DNA of 64,000 nucleotides, taken from the NCBI GenBank assembly GCA_963710615.1, contig CAVQBF010000010.1, forward strand, positions 62,001 through 126,000, in the 5' to 3' direction. Under the pieces are notes generated by a model. It searched no databases. It saw nothing but the letters and a program-made list of their open reading frames with translations, and was not told the DNA's origin. This DNA is from GCA-2746605 sp963710615. GTDB taxonomy: Bacteria > Bacteroidota > Ignavibacteria > Ignavibacteriales > Melioribacteraceae. The position numbers and the translations under genes were made by a program. Positions 27,964 to 37,460 of this stretch are shown here, one piece after another (position 1 is the stretch's first letter; every line of letters begins with the position of its first letter).

Positions 27964-30042
27964 TTACCAACTATTCGTTTGTGCGATCTTTTCATCCGAG
28001 CCAAATAACACCAAAACATCATCCTCTTTTATCACATAATCAGGATCAGGCATAATAATATTTGAATCTGACTTTCCATCTTCAAACATATCAATAGTCT
28101 GTTTGATCATTAAGACTTCTAATCCATATGTGTTTCTTAGTCTTAATTGCACAAGTGTTTTACCGACAAATTTAGGAATAGCCTTTTTCTCAATAATTGA
28201 ATATCCATCTGATACTTTTGAAGTTTTCGTTTTTTCTATTCGCTTAAGATCTTGTGCTAATTCGTCAGTTAAATTATGTTTGAAGCTTTCTTGATTGTAT
28301 GCATTGATAACATCAAAACGCCAAATAGTACCTATTGCTTTAAGAGGATTTTTCCTTGAAACAACCGGTAATTGATCAACATTACTTGAACCAAATATCT
28401 TGAGTGTATGGTCCAAATCATCTGACTTATAAACTGTTTTAACTTCAGGTCTGGCTATATCCCCAGCAATTAATGTCTCTCTAATATGTTGAAATTCTGT
28501 AATAATCGGCCTTAGCTCATTCTCGGTTATTGTTCCTACAAGCTCACCGGCATCATTAATTGTGTAAAATGTTGAGTGAGGCATGTTCATCAACTTATTC
28601 ATTAATTCACCAATTGAAGTGTTTTCTGGGACAAGAAATACTTTTATTTTCATTACATCTTCTACAAAAATTGAGCGAAGAATATTGGTTTCTCTGCCGC
28701 TAGAAATTTTATATCCTTCTCTTTCTAAGTGTTTAATATGTATTGAACCTTTCATAAACACCTGAACTATCGTTGTACTTAAAATAACTGCTAACATTAG
28801 TGGTAAAATGAATGTATAGTTTTTTGCCATTTCAAAAATAATAAGAATTGCAGAGATCGGAATTGAATTAACTCCTCCTAAAACTGCTCCCATACCTACC
28901 AATACATAAGTGGTTGTATCTAAACCCAATCCAAAAAAAGTGTTTAATCCAAATGCAAAAAGAAACCCGGCACAAGCTCCAATAAAAAGCGAAGGAGCAA
29001 ACAAACCTCCAAAACCGCCAGAATATAAAATAAGGGGAACTAGAATAAATTTCATTGCTAATAGAATCAAAACAACTGTCCATAACTCGGTACCGGCTAA
29101 TATTTTGTTAATTTCTTCGTAACCAATCCCAAAGATTCCGTTGAAGAAGTAGCCACATATACCCATCACCAAACCAATTATCACCATTGGAATCCATCTG
29201 GGAAATTTTTTAAGAATAATATCTTTCAATAATCTTTCAACAAAATCAGAATACCGAATGAACAATATGGAGAGAAGTCCAGCCAGCAATCCTAAAACTG
29301 CATAAATATATAAATGATTATAAGTCCCTATTGATATTTCATCAAAAATGAAAGTTGGGGTGTTGCCTAAGAATATTCTTGAAATTGTACTTGCTGTTAC
29401 GGATGCTAAAACTAGTGCAGAAAAAGTTGGAGTTTGAAAATCATTAAGAAGAACGATCTCCAGAGCAAAAAATATTCCACCTAAAGGGGAATTAAATACA
29501 GCTGAAATTACAGCCCCAGCACCTGCAGCAGTAAATATTCTTCGACGAGCGTCGGATAGCCCTAAAATGCTCCCAATTTTACTTGATATTCCACCTCCAA
29601 GTTGAGCAGCAGGTCCTTCAGGACCAACTGTATTACCTGTTCCAATACAGATTACAGGTGCAATAAATTGAAAGAGAGTTGTTCTAAAAGGTATATATCC
29701 TCCCCTAAGTGCAACTGCCTTAATAACTTCTGATACACCTTTCTTTTTTGCGGTATCTGGAGCAAAGTATGTCATTACACTTAGGATTAACATTCCTATA
29801 GCAGGTAATACAAAATACAAATGTGGAGGGAAATTGCTAAACGAAATTTCAGTAACAAATAAAATAGATTCATGAAATAGAACTGCTGCCAATCCAACGA
29901 TTGCTCCAGTGAATACAGCATAGATGCTAAAAAGAGCATATTCTGGAATAGGAATAGAATTAACAGATTTTTGAAAGAGTAATTTAAATTTGTTAATACG
30001 TTTATAAAAAAGATTCAAATTTTTAATTAGTATCATATTCAA
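27964..30042 (-). CDS. ClC-family chloride channel/transporter with CBS and TrkA-C domains
   Basis: The 692-residue protein has a ClC membrane domain (about 25-440) with the selectivity/gating motif GPEGPAAQLGG, whose Glu is the usual gate, and GGIFFALEI. The canonical GSGIP loop is replaced by KKGVSEV. A pair of CBS domains follows (about 460-590) and a TrkA-C domain (about 610-690). This suggests regulation by nucleotides and a small ligand. A Glu gate favours H+/Cl- exchange, but the proton glutamate cannot be placed with confidence. The gene lies 17 bp downstream of a paralogue with the same domain order. Confidence 0.85.
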   Translation of the reverse strand: MNMILIKNLNLFYKRINKFKLLFQKSVNSIPIPEYALFSIYAVFTGAIVGLAAVLFHESILFVTEISFSNFPPHLYFVLPAIGMLILSVMTYFAPDTAKKKGVSEVIKAVALRGGYIPFRTTLFQFIAPVICIGTGNTVGPEGPAAQLGGGISSKIGSILGLSDARRRIFTAAGAGAVISAVFNSPLGGIFFALEIVLLNDFQTPTFSALVLASVTASTISRIFLGNTPTFIFDEISIGTYNHLYIYAVLGLLAGLLSILFIRYSDFVERLLKDIILKKFPRWIPMVIIGLVMGICGYFFNGIFGIGYEEINKILAGTELWTVVLILLAMKFILVPLILYSGGFGGLFAPSLFIGACAGFLFAFGLNTFFGLGLDTTTYVLVGMGAVLGGVNSIPISAILIIFEMAKNYTFILPLMLAVILSTTIVQVFMKGSIHIKHLEREGYKISSGRETNILRSIFVEDVMKIKVFLVPENTSIGELMNKLMNMPHSTFYTINDAGELVGTITENELRPIITEFQHIRETLIAGDIARPEVKTVYKSDDLDHTLKIFGSSNVDQLPVVSRKNPLKAIGTIWRFDVINAYNQESFKHNLTDELAQDLKRIEKTKTSKVSDGYSIIEKKAIPKFVGKTLVQLRLRNTYGLEVLMIKQTIDMFEDGKSDSNIIMPDPDYVIKEDDVLVLFGSDEKIAQTNSW

Positions 30043-30059
30043 TTATTATTTTAGAATAT

Positions 30060-32117
30060 TTAAATCATATTTTTTAGAAGATTAATATTCTTATTTTCTC
30101 CAGCAACAACCAACAATTCATCTTTAGATATAATATGATTTGGATCAGGAATAGCTTTTACAGATTCTGTATTACCTTTTTTAATTTTAATTGATAAAAT
30201 ATCAACTCCGTATTTCGCTCTAATATCTAAATCTCTAATCGAGTGACCAATAAATGAATTAGGTGGAGTAATTTCAGCTACTAAATATCCGTCTAAAAAT
30301 TGTACGCTGGCTTCTTCACCCCTCATATTTATTTTACTTGCTAGTCTTGAAGAAATATCTCGTCTCTCAATTTCTCTATCATACTCATCTTGTATATCTT
30401 TTCTCCAAACCATTCCAATAAGCAAATTGGATTCATGCGATTCAACTACAGCTAGTCCATCATAATCATGGTTTTTCATTTTTTCCAATGCAACTTGGCA
30501 ATTATCACTCAATAACACTGTATCAAAATTTGGGGAAAGTAAATCGCTTGCAACTAGTAAATATTTAAGGGAATCTTTATCAAACAAGTAATCTTTTATT
30601 GTATTTGTAAGAATAATTCCTTTTAGCTCATTATTATCATTGACAACAGGAAATTTTCTACCGCTGCCATGAATTACCTTATTAACAACTTCATTAAAAT
30701 TATCAGAAATTTTTATGGAGTCAAAATCGGTTGTATAAACATCTTTAACAAAAATTGATTCCATAATATTTGAAGCAGTACCTTCTTTAATATATATATT
30801 TCTCAGAACTAACTTTAAGGTGTAAATGGATTCGCGGCTTAACTTTGATGATAGAATTGTACTGATTACTACAGTGACCATAAGTGGTAAGATGATATTA
30901 TAATCATTTGTAAGTTCAAATACTATGATAATTGCAGTAACTGGTGCCCTTGTAGTACCTGCGACTAATCCGCCCATTGCAACTAGCGCATAGGCACCTG
31001 GTTCAGCAGTTATCTCCGGGAAATAGGAATGAACAAAATAACCAAAGAATGCACCGAGCATTGCTCCCATAAATAATGATGGTGCAAATATTCCACCTGA
31101 CCCACCACTTCCTAATGTTAAAGAAGTTGCAAGAATTTTTACAAAGACTAAACCTAAAGCTGCATACCAGATCATATCACCATGAAGAGCTGCATTTATT
31201 GAATCGTAACCAACTCCCATTATTTGGGGAAATATTAATGCCATTATCCCAATGCCTATCCCTCCAAGGACTGGTTTTAGATATTCAGGAAACTTTAATT
31301 TTTCGTCAAAAAATTCCTCAAAAAAATATAATACTTTAATAAAAAGATAAGAGACAATTCCTGAAACGGCTCCAAGTATAAAATAAAAGGAAATTTCATA
31401 AGGAGAAACATAGTGGTAAGCTGGAACAATAAAAGCTGCAAATTTCCCTTCAAATGAATGTGAAACAACAGTAGCCATAACAGCTGAAATAACTATTGGT
31501 GAAAATTGTGCAACAGCAAAATCCATTAAAATGATTTCTACCGCAAAAAGTGCACCCGCAATAGGAGCATTAAATGCAGCGGCAATACCTGCAGCAGCTC
31601 CGCATCCTACTAATGTTTTTAATCTTGAACTTGGTAAATTGAAAAATTGTCCTACGGTTGAACCGATACTTGACCCAATTTGAATAATTGGTCCTTCTCT
31701 ACCAACTGATCCACCAGTTCCAATTGTTATTGCGGAAGCAACAGCTTTTATGAGAGCTACTCTTGGTCTGATACTACCACCTCTCAGAAGTATTGCCTGC
31801 ATTACTTCGGGAACACCATGACCTTTTGCTTCCGGGGCAAAGAAATAAATTAGCGGACCAACTATTAATCCACCAATAGCAGGAACTAAAATAATCCAAT
31901 ACCATGGAGTATTCATTACATTTTCAAGATAACTCCCCGTACCAGAAAAAGATAAAAGGGAAATAAATTCAATTAATGCACGTATTCCAATTGCTGCTAC
32001 ACCTGCAAGAACACCAATGATAATTGCAATAATTATAATGAATGTATTTTCAGTTAATTTTGCTTTATTTACAAGCTGGTTTGTTTGTTTTGATAAATTG
32101 GTAAGTAATTGTCTCAA
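30060..32117 (-). CDS. ClC-family chloride channel/transporter with CBS and TrkA-C domains (paralogue)
   Basis: The 685-residue protein shares the architecture of its downstream neighbour. Its ClC core has GTGGSVGREGPIIQIGSS (GREGP with the gate Glu), GHGVPEV in place of GSGIP, and GSGGSGGIFAPSLF near the second filter. Two CBS domains follow (about 455-580), then a TrkA-C domain (about 610-685) with FIGHSIRDLDIRAKYG. The two proteins differ clearly in sequence, so the duplication is old. ClC proteins are dimers, so the pair could form hetero-dimers. Divergent from the DUF819 gene by 159 bp. Confidence 0.88.
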   Translation of the reverse strand: MRQLLTNLSKQTNQLVNKAKLTENTFIIIIAIIIGVLAGVAAIGIRALIEFISLLSFSGTGSYLENVMNTPWYWIILVPAIGGLIVGPLIYFFAPEAKGHGVPEVMQAILLRGGSIRPRVALIKAVASAITIGTGGSVGREGPIIQIGSSIGSTVGQFFNLPSSRLKTLVGCGAAAGIAAAFNAPIAGALFAVEIILMDFAVAQFSPIVISAVMATVVSHSFEGKFAAFIVPAYHYVSPYEISFYFILGAVSGIVSYLFIKVLYFFEEFFDEKLKFPEYLKPVLGGIGIGIMALIFPQIMGVGYDSINAALHGDMIWYAALGLVFVKILATSLTLGSGGSGGIFAPSLFMGAMLGAFFGYFVHSYFPEITAEPGAYALVAMGGLVAGTTRAPVTAIIIVFELTNDYNIILPLMVTVVISTILSSKLSRESIYTLKLVLRNIYIKEGTASNIMESIFVKDVYTTDFDSIKISDNFNEVVNKVIHGSGRKFPVVNDNNELKGIILTNTIKDYLFDKDSLKYLLVASDLLSPNFDTVLLSDNCQVALEKMKNHDYDGLAVVESHESNLLIGMVWRKDIQDEYDREIERRDISSRLASKINMRGEEASVQFLDGYLVAEITPPNSFIGHSIRDLDIRAKYGVDILSIKIKKGNTESVKAIPDPNHIISKDELLVVAGENKNINLLKNMI

Positions 32118-32276
32118 ATCGTAATATTATTTTAATAAATCAGTAACCTAAAAATATGTTTATAGTCTCTATGAATCAATTTTAGTTTCTAAGAATATAC
32201 TAAATATTATCGAATTGAATGAAATTGATTTCCAATTTGCTTAATTTTTATTTTACTTAATTATTCGTATAAACTT

Positions 32277-33512
32277 ATGCTACCTATAACAAACGATGCT
32301 GTAATATTTGGTATTCTTCTTGCAATATTAGCAATAATATTCCACACTTCAAGCAGTAAAAACGAAAAACTAGTTAAGTTTTATAAATTCGTCCCTGCTC
32401 TTCTGCTATGTTATTTTGTGCCGGGAATTGTAAACTCAATTGGAATTATATCAGTTGAAGACTCAAATCTTTATTATGTGGCGTCAAGATATCTGCTCCC
32501 GACAAGTTTAGTGCTGTTTACAATTGGAGTTGATTTTAGATCAATTTTAAAGTTGGGTCCCAAAGCAATAACAATGACCTTAACAGGCACATTTGGTGTA
32601 ATTCTAGGAGGACCGGTTGCAATTTTAATTGTATCTATTATTGCTCCTGATATCATTGTAAGTTCAGGACCGGAAGCTACATGGCGCGGTCTTTCTACAA
32701 TAGCCGGAAGCTGGATTGGGGGTGGAGCAAATCAAACAGCGATGAAAGAGGTTTTCCAGGTAACCGATTCTGTGTTCTCAGCAATAATAGCTATTGATGT
32801 TTTAACCTATAGTGTTTGGTTTGCAATTCTTCTATATGGTGCGGGAATAAATGACAAATTAAATAAATTTTTAAAGGCAGATACTACATCATTAGAGCAA
32901 GTGCAGAGAAAACTAGAGAATAATAATTCAACTCAATTTAGTTTATCAAACGTGAACGACCTAATAAAACTTTTAGCAGTTGGATTTGGAGTAACAGCTA
33001 TTGCTCATTTTCTAGCTGATATTATTGCTCCATTCTTTCAACAGAATTATCCAGAACTTTCAAGATTCAGCTTAACTTCAGATTTTTTCTGGATGGTAAT
33101 AATTGCCACAACCATAGGATTGGTTTTAAGTTTTACAAGATTTAGAGAGCTGGAAACAAAGGGCGCTTCCAAAATTGGAAGTCTTTTTCTCTATATTCTT
33201 ATAGCAACAATTGGTATGAAGATGGAAATTTTAGGCTTCTTCCAAAATTTTGATCTTTTATTAATAACATCAATTTGGATAACATTTCACGCACTTCTTT
33301 TAATATTTGTTGGTCGATTAATTAAAGCACCGTTCTTTTTTATTGCAGTCGGAAGTCAAGCTAATATTGGTGGTGCGGCATCAGCTCCTATTGTAGCTGC
33401 AGCAATTCATCCATCTTTAGCAACGGTTGGTGTTTTATTGGCTGTAGTTGGATATGCGGCTGGGACCTATGGAGCTTGGCTTTGTGCAATTTTAATGTCA
33501 TTAGTTTCTTAA
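32277..33512 (+). CDS. DUF819 (YjcL-type) membrane protein
   Basis: The 411-residue polytopic protein has about 11-12 membrane segments. Blocks LPTSLVLFTIGVDFRSILKLGPKA, GLSTIAGSWIGGGANQ and GSQANIGGAASAPIVA identify DUF819. The glycine-rich GGGAN and NIGGAAS repeats in the two halves resemble the inverted-repeat cores of Na+-coupled carboxylate or bile-acid-type transporters. The family is thought to be transporters, substrate unknown. The following M23 gene starts 7 bp downstream. Confidence 0.85.
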   Translation: MLPITNDAVIFGILLAILAIIFHTSSSKNEKLVKFYKFVPALLLCYFVPGIVNSIGIISVEDSNLYYVASRYLLPTSLVLFTIGVDFRSILKLGPKAITMTLTGTFGVILGGPVAILIVSIIAPDIIVSSGPEATWRGLSTIAGSWIGGGANQTAMKEVFQVTDSVFSAIIAIDVLTYSVWFAILLYGAGINDKLNKFLKADTTSLEQVQRKLENNNSTQFSLSNVNDLIKLLAVGFGVTAIAHFLADIIAPFFQQNYPELSRFSLTSDFFWMVIIATTIGLVLSFTRFRELETKGASKIGSLFLYILIATIGMKMEILGFFQNFDLLLITSIWITFHALLLIFVGRLIKAPFFFIAVGSQANIGGAASAPIVAAAIHPSLATVGVLLAVVGYAAGTYGAWLCAILMSLVS

Positions 33513-33519
33513 TAAAATT

Positions 33520-34344
33520 ATGATTCTTATGTTTAGAATAATTCTTATTTACTCAATCTTTGTCTCAAGTATCTCAATAGCGCAATCACTTCAACTTAGT
33601 GGCAAGGTTATGCCGGGCGGACTTATTTTTGGCAAAGCTGAAAAAGCAAAGAACATAATGCTGGATAGTTTGCAAATTATGTTTGATAATTCAGGAAATT
33701 TTGTCATAGGATTTGATAGAGATGATACAACTGAACACATATTGTTAGTTGAACTAGAGGGAAAATCAATTCTTAAAAAATTCATTCTACCTAAGAGAGA
33801 GTATAATATTCAACGCATAAATAGAATGGCGCAAAAATATGTCTCACCTCCAAAAGAGGTTACCGAAAGGATAAATGAAGAAAGAAAGATTTCAAAAGAT
33901 GCAAGAGACAAAGTGGGACAGATTAAGTCCGCATTATTTGCAAACGGTTTTGAAAAACCTATAGAAGGCGGAAGAATCTCCAGCGTATTTGGAAGTCAAA
34001 GAATATTAAACGGTGTCCCAAAAAATGCTCATAACGGAATTGATATTGCCGTACCAAGAGGTACACCCGTTAAAGCGATGACAGATGGTGAAGTTCTACT
34101 TTCCGCTAATAATTTTTATTACGCTGGTAATTATATACTATTAGATCATGGTCTGGGCCTAAACTCTGTTTATTTACACCTCAAGAAAAGTTATGTGAAG
34201 GAAGGACAAATAGTTCGAAAAGGCGAGATAATAGGAGAAGTAGGAACAACTGGAAGATCCACTGGCCCTCATTTACATTGGGGTGTGCAATGGTTCAATA
34301 AACGTGTTGATCCAGAGACAGTTTTTAATTTTAAAGAGAATTAA
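33520..34344 (+). CDS. exported M23 (LytM-type) metallopeptidase
   Basis: The 274-residue protein has a signal peptide (ending about residue 22, SIAQ), a beta-rich N-terminal domain, and a helical linker (100-135). The M23 domain (about 145-270) carries the zinc residues in HNGIDIAVP (His and Asp) and HLHWG (His), plus SVFGSQR and GTTGRSTGPH. It probably cleaves peptidoglycan cross-links or binds cell wall at division or growth sites. A complete metal site suggests activity. It overlaps no gene but is tightly spaced with the DUF819 gene upstream and the Thr-editing gene 1 bp downstream. Confidence 0.88.
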   Translation: MILMFRIILIYSIFVSSISIAQSLQLSGKVMPGGLIFGKAEKAKNIMLDSLQIMFDNSGNFVIGFDRDDTTEHILLVELEGKSILKKFILPKREYNIQRINRMAQKYVSPPKEVTERINEERKISKDARDKVGQIKSALFANGFEKPIEGGRISSVFGSQRILNGVPKNAHNGIDIAVPRGTPVKAMTDGEVLLSANNFYYAGNYILLDHGLGLNSVYLHLKKSYVKEGQIVRKGEIIGEVGTTGRSTGPHLHWGVQWFNKRVDPETVFNFKEN

Positions 34345-34345
34345 G

Positions 34346-34756
34346 ATGAAGTTGTTAATTTTTTATGTTGATAGGTTTGCTTATCAAACAAGTCACAAAG
34401 GTTTAGAAAATGTTGATGATATAGATATGCACAAAAGTATTGCAAATGCAATAGTTGGTTTTATTCATGCTGAAGAAAAAGATCAAGAAAATCAGAGTAA
34501 TGTTGAGACAAAACTTGTAAAGAATCTTAAATGGTCAGCCCGTAAAAACAATACAAACAGAATAGTACTCCATTCCTTTAATCATTTGTCAATAAGCAGT
34601 GCTAATCCTGATTTTACGAAATTTCTTTTTGATAATGTAGAAAAAAGATTAATAAGCGCAGACTATGAAACATCACAAACACCTTTTGGGTATTTTCTTA
34701 ATTTAGATATGCAGGCTCCGGGTAAACCATTAGCTAGAATATTTAAGGATTTTTAA
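34346..34756 (+). CDS. freestanding threonyl-tRNA synthetase editing domain (archaeal type)
   Basis: The 136-residue product matches the N-terminal editing domain of archaeal ThrRS (D-aminoacyl-tRNA deacylase-like fold). It starts MKLLIFYVDRFAYQT, then IVGFIHAEEKD, RIVLHSFNHLSI, LISADYETSQTPFGYF and ends GKPLARIF, all in the order known from archaeal ThrRS (the 'PF.HLS' and 'PFGYY' blocks). No synthetase domain follows. It would hydrolyse Ser mischarged on tRNA-Thr in trans. Bacteria normally use a different, TGS-linked editing domain, so this is an unusual extra or a repurposed protein. The ATG at 34346 directly follows the M23 stop, and the next gene starts at the following base. Confidence 0.8.
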   Translation: MKLLIFYVDRFAYQTSHKGLENVDDIDMHKSIANAIVGFIHAEEKDQENQSNVETKLVKNLKWSARKNNTNRIVLHSFNHLSISSANPDFTKFLFDNVEKRLISADYETSQTPFGYFLNLDMQAPGKPLARIFKDF

Positions 34757-35008
34757 TTGGAACTATCAAGTAATACTCTAGCTCTGATATTTGTAATACT
34801 TTTAGTGGTTGTATTACTTGTTGGAATAATTTACGCAATTACTTCAAAGAATATACGTAAAGGTGGTGCAACTAATTCTGTCACAATATTTGGAGCCACT
34901 TCACAGTTTCAGACTCTAGATCAAAAAGCGGCAACTGAACAAATTTTGGATGAACAAGCTGGAAAGAAAATGCAAGATCAGGAAAGTGGAGACAAGCCTA
35001 ATCAATAA
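34757..35008 (+). CDS. small membrane protein, 83 aa, unknown function
   Basis: The frame begins at TTG immediately after the upstream TAA, with AAGGAT about 7 bp before it. It encodes one membrane helix (residues 8-28) and a hydrophilic C-terminal tail rich in Gln and acidic residues (TLDQKAATEQILDEQAGKK). I recognise no family. The spacing suggests coupled translation within the M23/Thr-editing operon. Confidence 0.5.
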   Translation: MELSSNTLALIFVILLVVVLLVGIIYAITSKNIRKGGATNSVTIFGATSQFQTLDQKAATEQILDEQAGKKMQDQESGDKPNQ

Positions 35009-35912
35009 GAATAGTCATATTCATTCAATAATTCAGGCACTACTTGTTACCTTTTTGTGGTCAACTTCTTTCATTATTATTAAGTGGGGATTGGACGAAT
35101 TACCTCCAATTACCTTTGCCGGAATTCGTTATCTACTAGCTTTCTTATTCTTTCTACCTATTGTTTTAAAGAGTAAATATATAAATGAAATTAAGCAACT
35201 AAATCTTAAACAATGGAATAAACTAATATTGCTTGGGTTAATTTTTTATACTTTTACCCAAGGAGCTCAATTTTTAGGTTTGTCTTTATTACCCTCAGTT
35301 ACGGTTAGTTTAATGTTAAATTTTACACCATTAGTTGTAGCCATAATGGGAGTTTTATTTTTACGAGAAAAACCAACTTTCCTCCAATGGACTGGATCAT
35401 CACTTTTTATATTGGGGATAATTATATATTTCTTCCCCATTGTATTAGCGGGTAATCAATATTTGGGAATTGTGGTAATGTTATTTGGAGTTCTGGCTAA
35501 TGCCAGTGCAGCAATTATTGGTCGTGATATAAATAGGAAAAGGGATATTTCACCTGTTATTATAACGTTTATTAGCATGGGAATTGGTGCAGTAATCTTA
35601 ATGATAATTGGATTGGGGATGGATGGAATGCCAAGTATAAGTTTTAAAACCTGGATTTATCTCTTTTGGCTGGCAGGAATAAATACAGCTTTTGCATTTA
35701 CATTATGGAATATTACTCTTCGAACATTAACCGCAATAGAATCAAGCATAATTAACGGTACAATGTTAATCCAAATAGCAATACTTGCATGGTTTTTTCT
35801 TAGTGAAATGATAACTACTAAAGAGGGAATTGGGATGATTATCGCTGCGATTGGTGCTGTTCTTGTACAAATAAAAAGAAAAGAAACAATTATAAAAGTC
35901 AATACTAATTAA
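34950..35912 (+). CDS. EamA/DMT-superfamily transporter
   Basis: About 310 residues with ten predicted membrane helices in two EamA repeats (TFLWSTSFIIIKWGLDELPP, FAGIRYLLAFLFFLP; second repeat INTAFAFTLWNITLRTL). It is probably an exporter or importer of a small metabolite; substrate unknown. The longest frame starts at ATG 34950 inside the upstream gene, but GTG 34986 or a later codon may be the real start, since the first 20 residues are very basic and not part of the family. Confidence 0.8.
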   Translation: MNKLERKCKIRKVETSLINKNSHIHSIIQALLVTFLWSTSFIIIKWGLDELPPITFAGIRYLLAFLFFLPIVLKSKYINEIKQLNLKQWNKLILLGLIFYTFTQGAQFLGLSLLPSVTVSLMLNFTPLVVAIMGVLFLREKPTFLQWTGSSLFILGIIIYFFPIVLAGNQYLGIVVMLFGVLANASAAIIGRDINRKRDISPVIITFISMGIGAVILMIIGLGMDGMPSISFKTWIYLFWLAGINTAFAFTLWNITLRTLTAIESSIINGTMLIQIAILAWFFLSEMITTKEGIGMIIAAIGAVLVQIKRKETIIKVNTN

Positions 35913-35914
35913 AC

Positions 35915-35937
35915 CGCCACAGATAAAACTGCAGCGG
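35915..35937. terminator. possible bidirectional hairpin between convergent genes
   Basis: CCGC..CAG and CTG..GCGG form an imperfect stem with a small symmetric internal loop. It lies in the 42-bp gap between convergent genes but lacks a clear T-tract. Confidence 0.3.
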
Positions 35938-35954
35938 AAATTAGTTTTCAATAT

Positions 35955-37316
35955 TTAATTCACATACCTCACCTTGTAAGTAAGTATAGTTTCATCATCC
36001 TTCTTCACCGGTACTTGGAAAGTTATTGTTTGTGCATTTTTCTTTTTATACTCTAGTGAACTGCTTAATATTTCCCAGTTAAGTCCAAGATATCTTTCTA
36101 CTTCCACAGTAACTTTTTCATTTTTTCTGTTTTTAATTTTCACTTCGAAATCTTGTTCAAATACACGGTTGGTAATTTTTTTATGGTTTACTTGTTTTTC
36201 TTCTGCAAGTATATCAAACGCATCACCAATTTTTAACTTTACGGTTTCATTTTTTGGTGTGTGGTCAATTAAATCTTCACCAACAAATTCAATAGATTCA
36301 CCATCAGATTTATAAACTCTTACTTTCCCTTTTGGCATAGGGACACCCAAGTTTTGTTCCTCTTTATTAGAAAACTCAACAATAACATTGATTTTCCCAT
36401 TTGTATTGTACCCCGTTGATCTGTAAAAATATTTTTTATTTGCATCAACGTTTTGGGATTCAAATAATGAAATCTGTTTAGTTTCATTCTGTGCTAAAGT
36501 TGTTGGTCTTTGCAAATTATAAATATGGTATTCAAAAAATTCTTTCTCTTCAAATTGCGGAGCTGCTGCCTCTGACATCACCATATCCATTTGTTCCCTG
36601 CCTTTATATAATCTTCTATTGTCTTGAACTCTGTTAACATCACCGGCAACTAATTTAAGTTTTGCATTTTTAAAAGTTGTCCCAGAATTATTATCAACAC
36701 TTACCCAAGAATTTAGATCAAGTTTTGTATCATCAGTGTTAAGAACTGCGACATATTCAGCGTGCCAATTCATTCCTTGTGTCTGGTAGGAAATTTCCAC
36801 ATCCTGGTTACCCGATTTATTTGAATTTAACTGCCATACTAAAGTTGGTTTTGTAATCAATCCTTCCGGTAATGATCCCACAGAAAATCTGTATTTATTT
36901 ACACTTGGAATCATTAGTAAACCGCCATCCTTCTTTTCAAGTACTATTTGTCCTCCCATTGCCGAAAGTAGTTTCCCTTCGACCAGTTCATTAGCTTCGC
37001 TAACTAAACTTATTTCTTTATCAACATACTTTTGTAATATTTTGTCTAAACTAACCAAATCATACTGATAATTTTGTTCAATAACCTCACCATCAAGTTT
37101 TATATGTACGCTGGTCGGATCAATTAATTTAGCTACATCAGTTATACTGATTGTTGATAAGCCAGACTTCAAATTAATTTCTCTAACATCTTTAACTACA
37201 CCTAGATTGCTATTGTAAACTGTTACTGCCAGTTGTTTCTGATCATTTTCTTGTCCGTTATTTAAGTTAGGAAGTGCTAGGGAAAGGGCCGAAATAAAAA
37301 AGGCTAACTGTTTCAT
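35955..37316 (-). CDS. DUF4139 domain protein, exported
   Basis: The 453-residue protein has a signal peptide (to about residue 21, LNNGQ). The DUF4139 fold follows: an N-terminal YNSNLGVVKDVREI segment, WQLNSNKSGNQDVEISYQT, and the characteristic block NSWVSVDNNSGTTFKNAKLKLVAGDV around residue 200. A beta-rich C-terminus resembles mucoidy inhibitor A-type repeats. The function of the family is unknown; location is probably periplasm or cell surface. It is a single-gene unit, convergent with the EamA gene. Confidence 0.8.
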   Translation of the reverse strand: MKQLAFFISALSLALPNLNNGQENDQKQLAVTVYNSNLGVVKDVREINLKSGLSTISITDVAKLIDPTSVHIKLDGEVIEQNYQYDLVSLDKILQKYVDKEISLVSEANELVEGKLLSAMGGQIVLEKKDGGLLMIPSVNKYRFSVGSLPEGLITKPTLVWQLNSNKSGNQDVEISYQTQGMNWHAEYVAVLNTDDTKLDLNSWVSVDNNSGTTFKNAKLKLVAGDVNRVQDNRRLYKGREQMDMVMSEAAAPQFEEKEFFEYHIYNLQRPTTLAQNETKQISLFESQNVDANKKYFYRSTGYNTNGKINVIVEFSNKEEQNLGVPMPKGKVRVYKSDGESIEFVGEDLIDHTPKNETVKLKIGDAFDILAEEKQVNHKKITNRVFEQDFEVKIKNRKNEKVTVEVERYLGLNWEILSSSLEYKKKNAQTITFQVPVKKDDETILTYKVRYVN

Positions 37317-37460
37317 GTATGCTCCGTTGAATTAAGTGAAAGTTTAATAATCTTTTAACTAAGTAAATTTACAAATGTTCCTCCTCAAGACCGAATTTGT
37401 CCTAGAAGTTTTGTATCTTTAATGGATATATTTTTACATTCATAAAAATTTAAGGCCCTC

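Noticed and set aside
32118..32276. Possible fluoride or other riboswitch before the ClC and DUF819 genes
   Set aside because: The gap is AT-rich without the conserved GG..CGAUGG core or any stable fold that I can find.
34283..34756. Longer start for the Thr-editing protein at 34283
   Set aside because: The extra N-terminus overlaps the end of the M23 peptidase gene and is unlike the family; the ATG at 34346 matches the archaeal domain start exactly.
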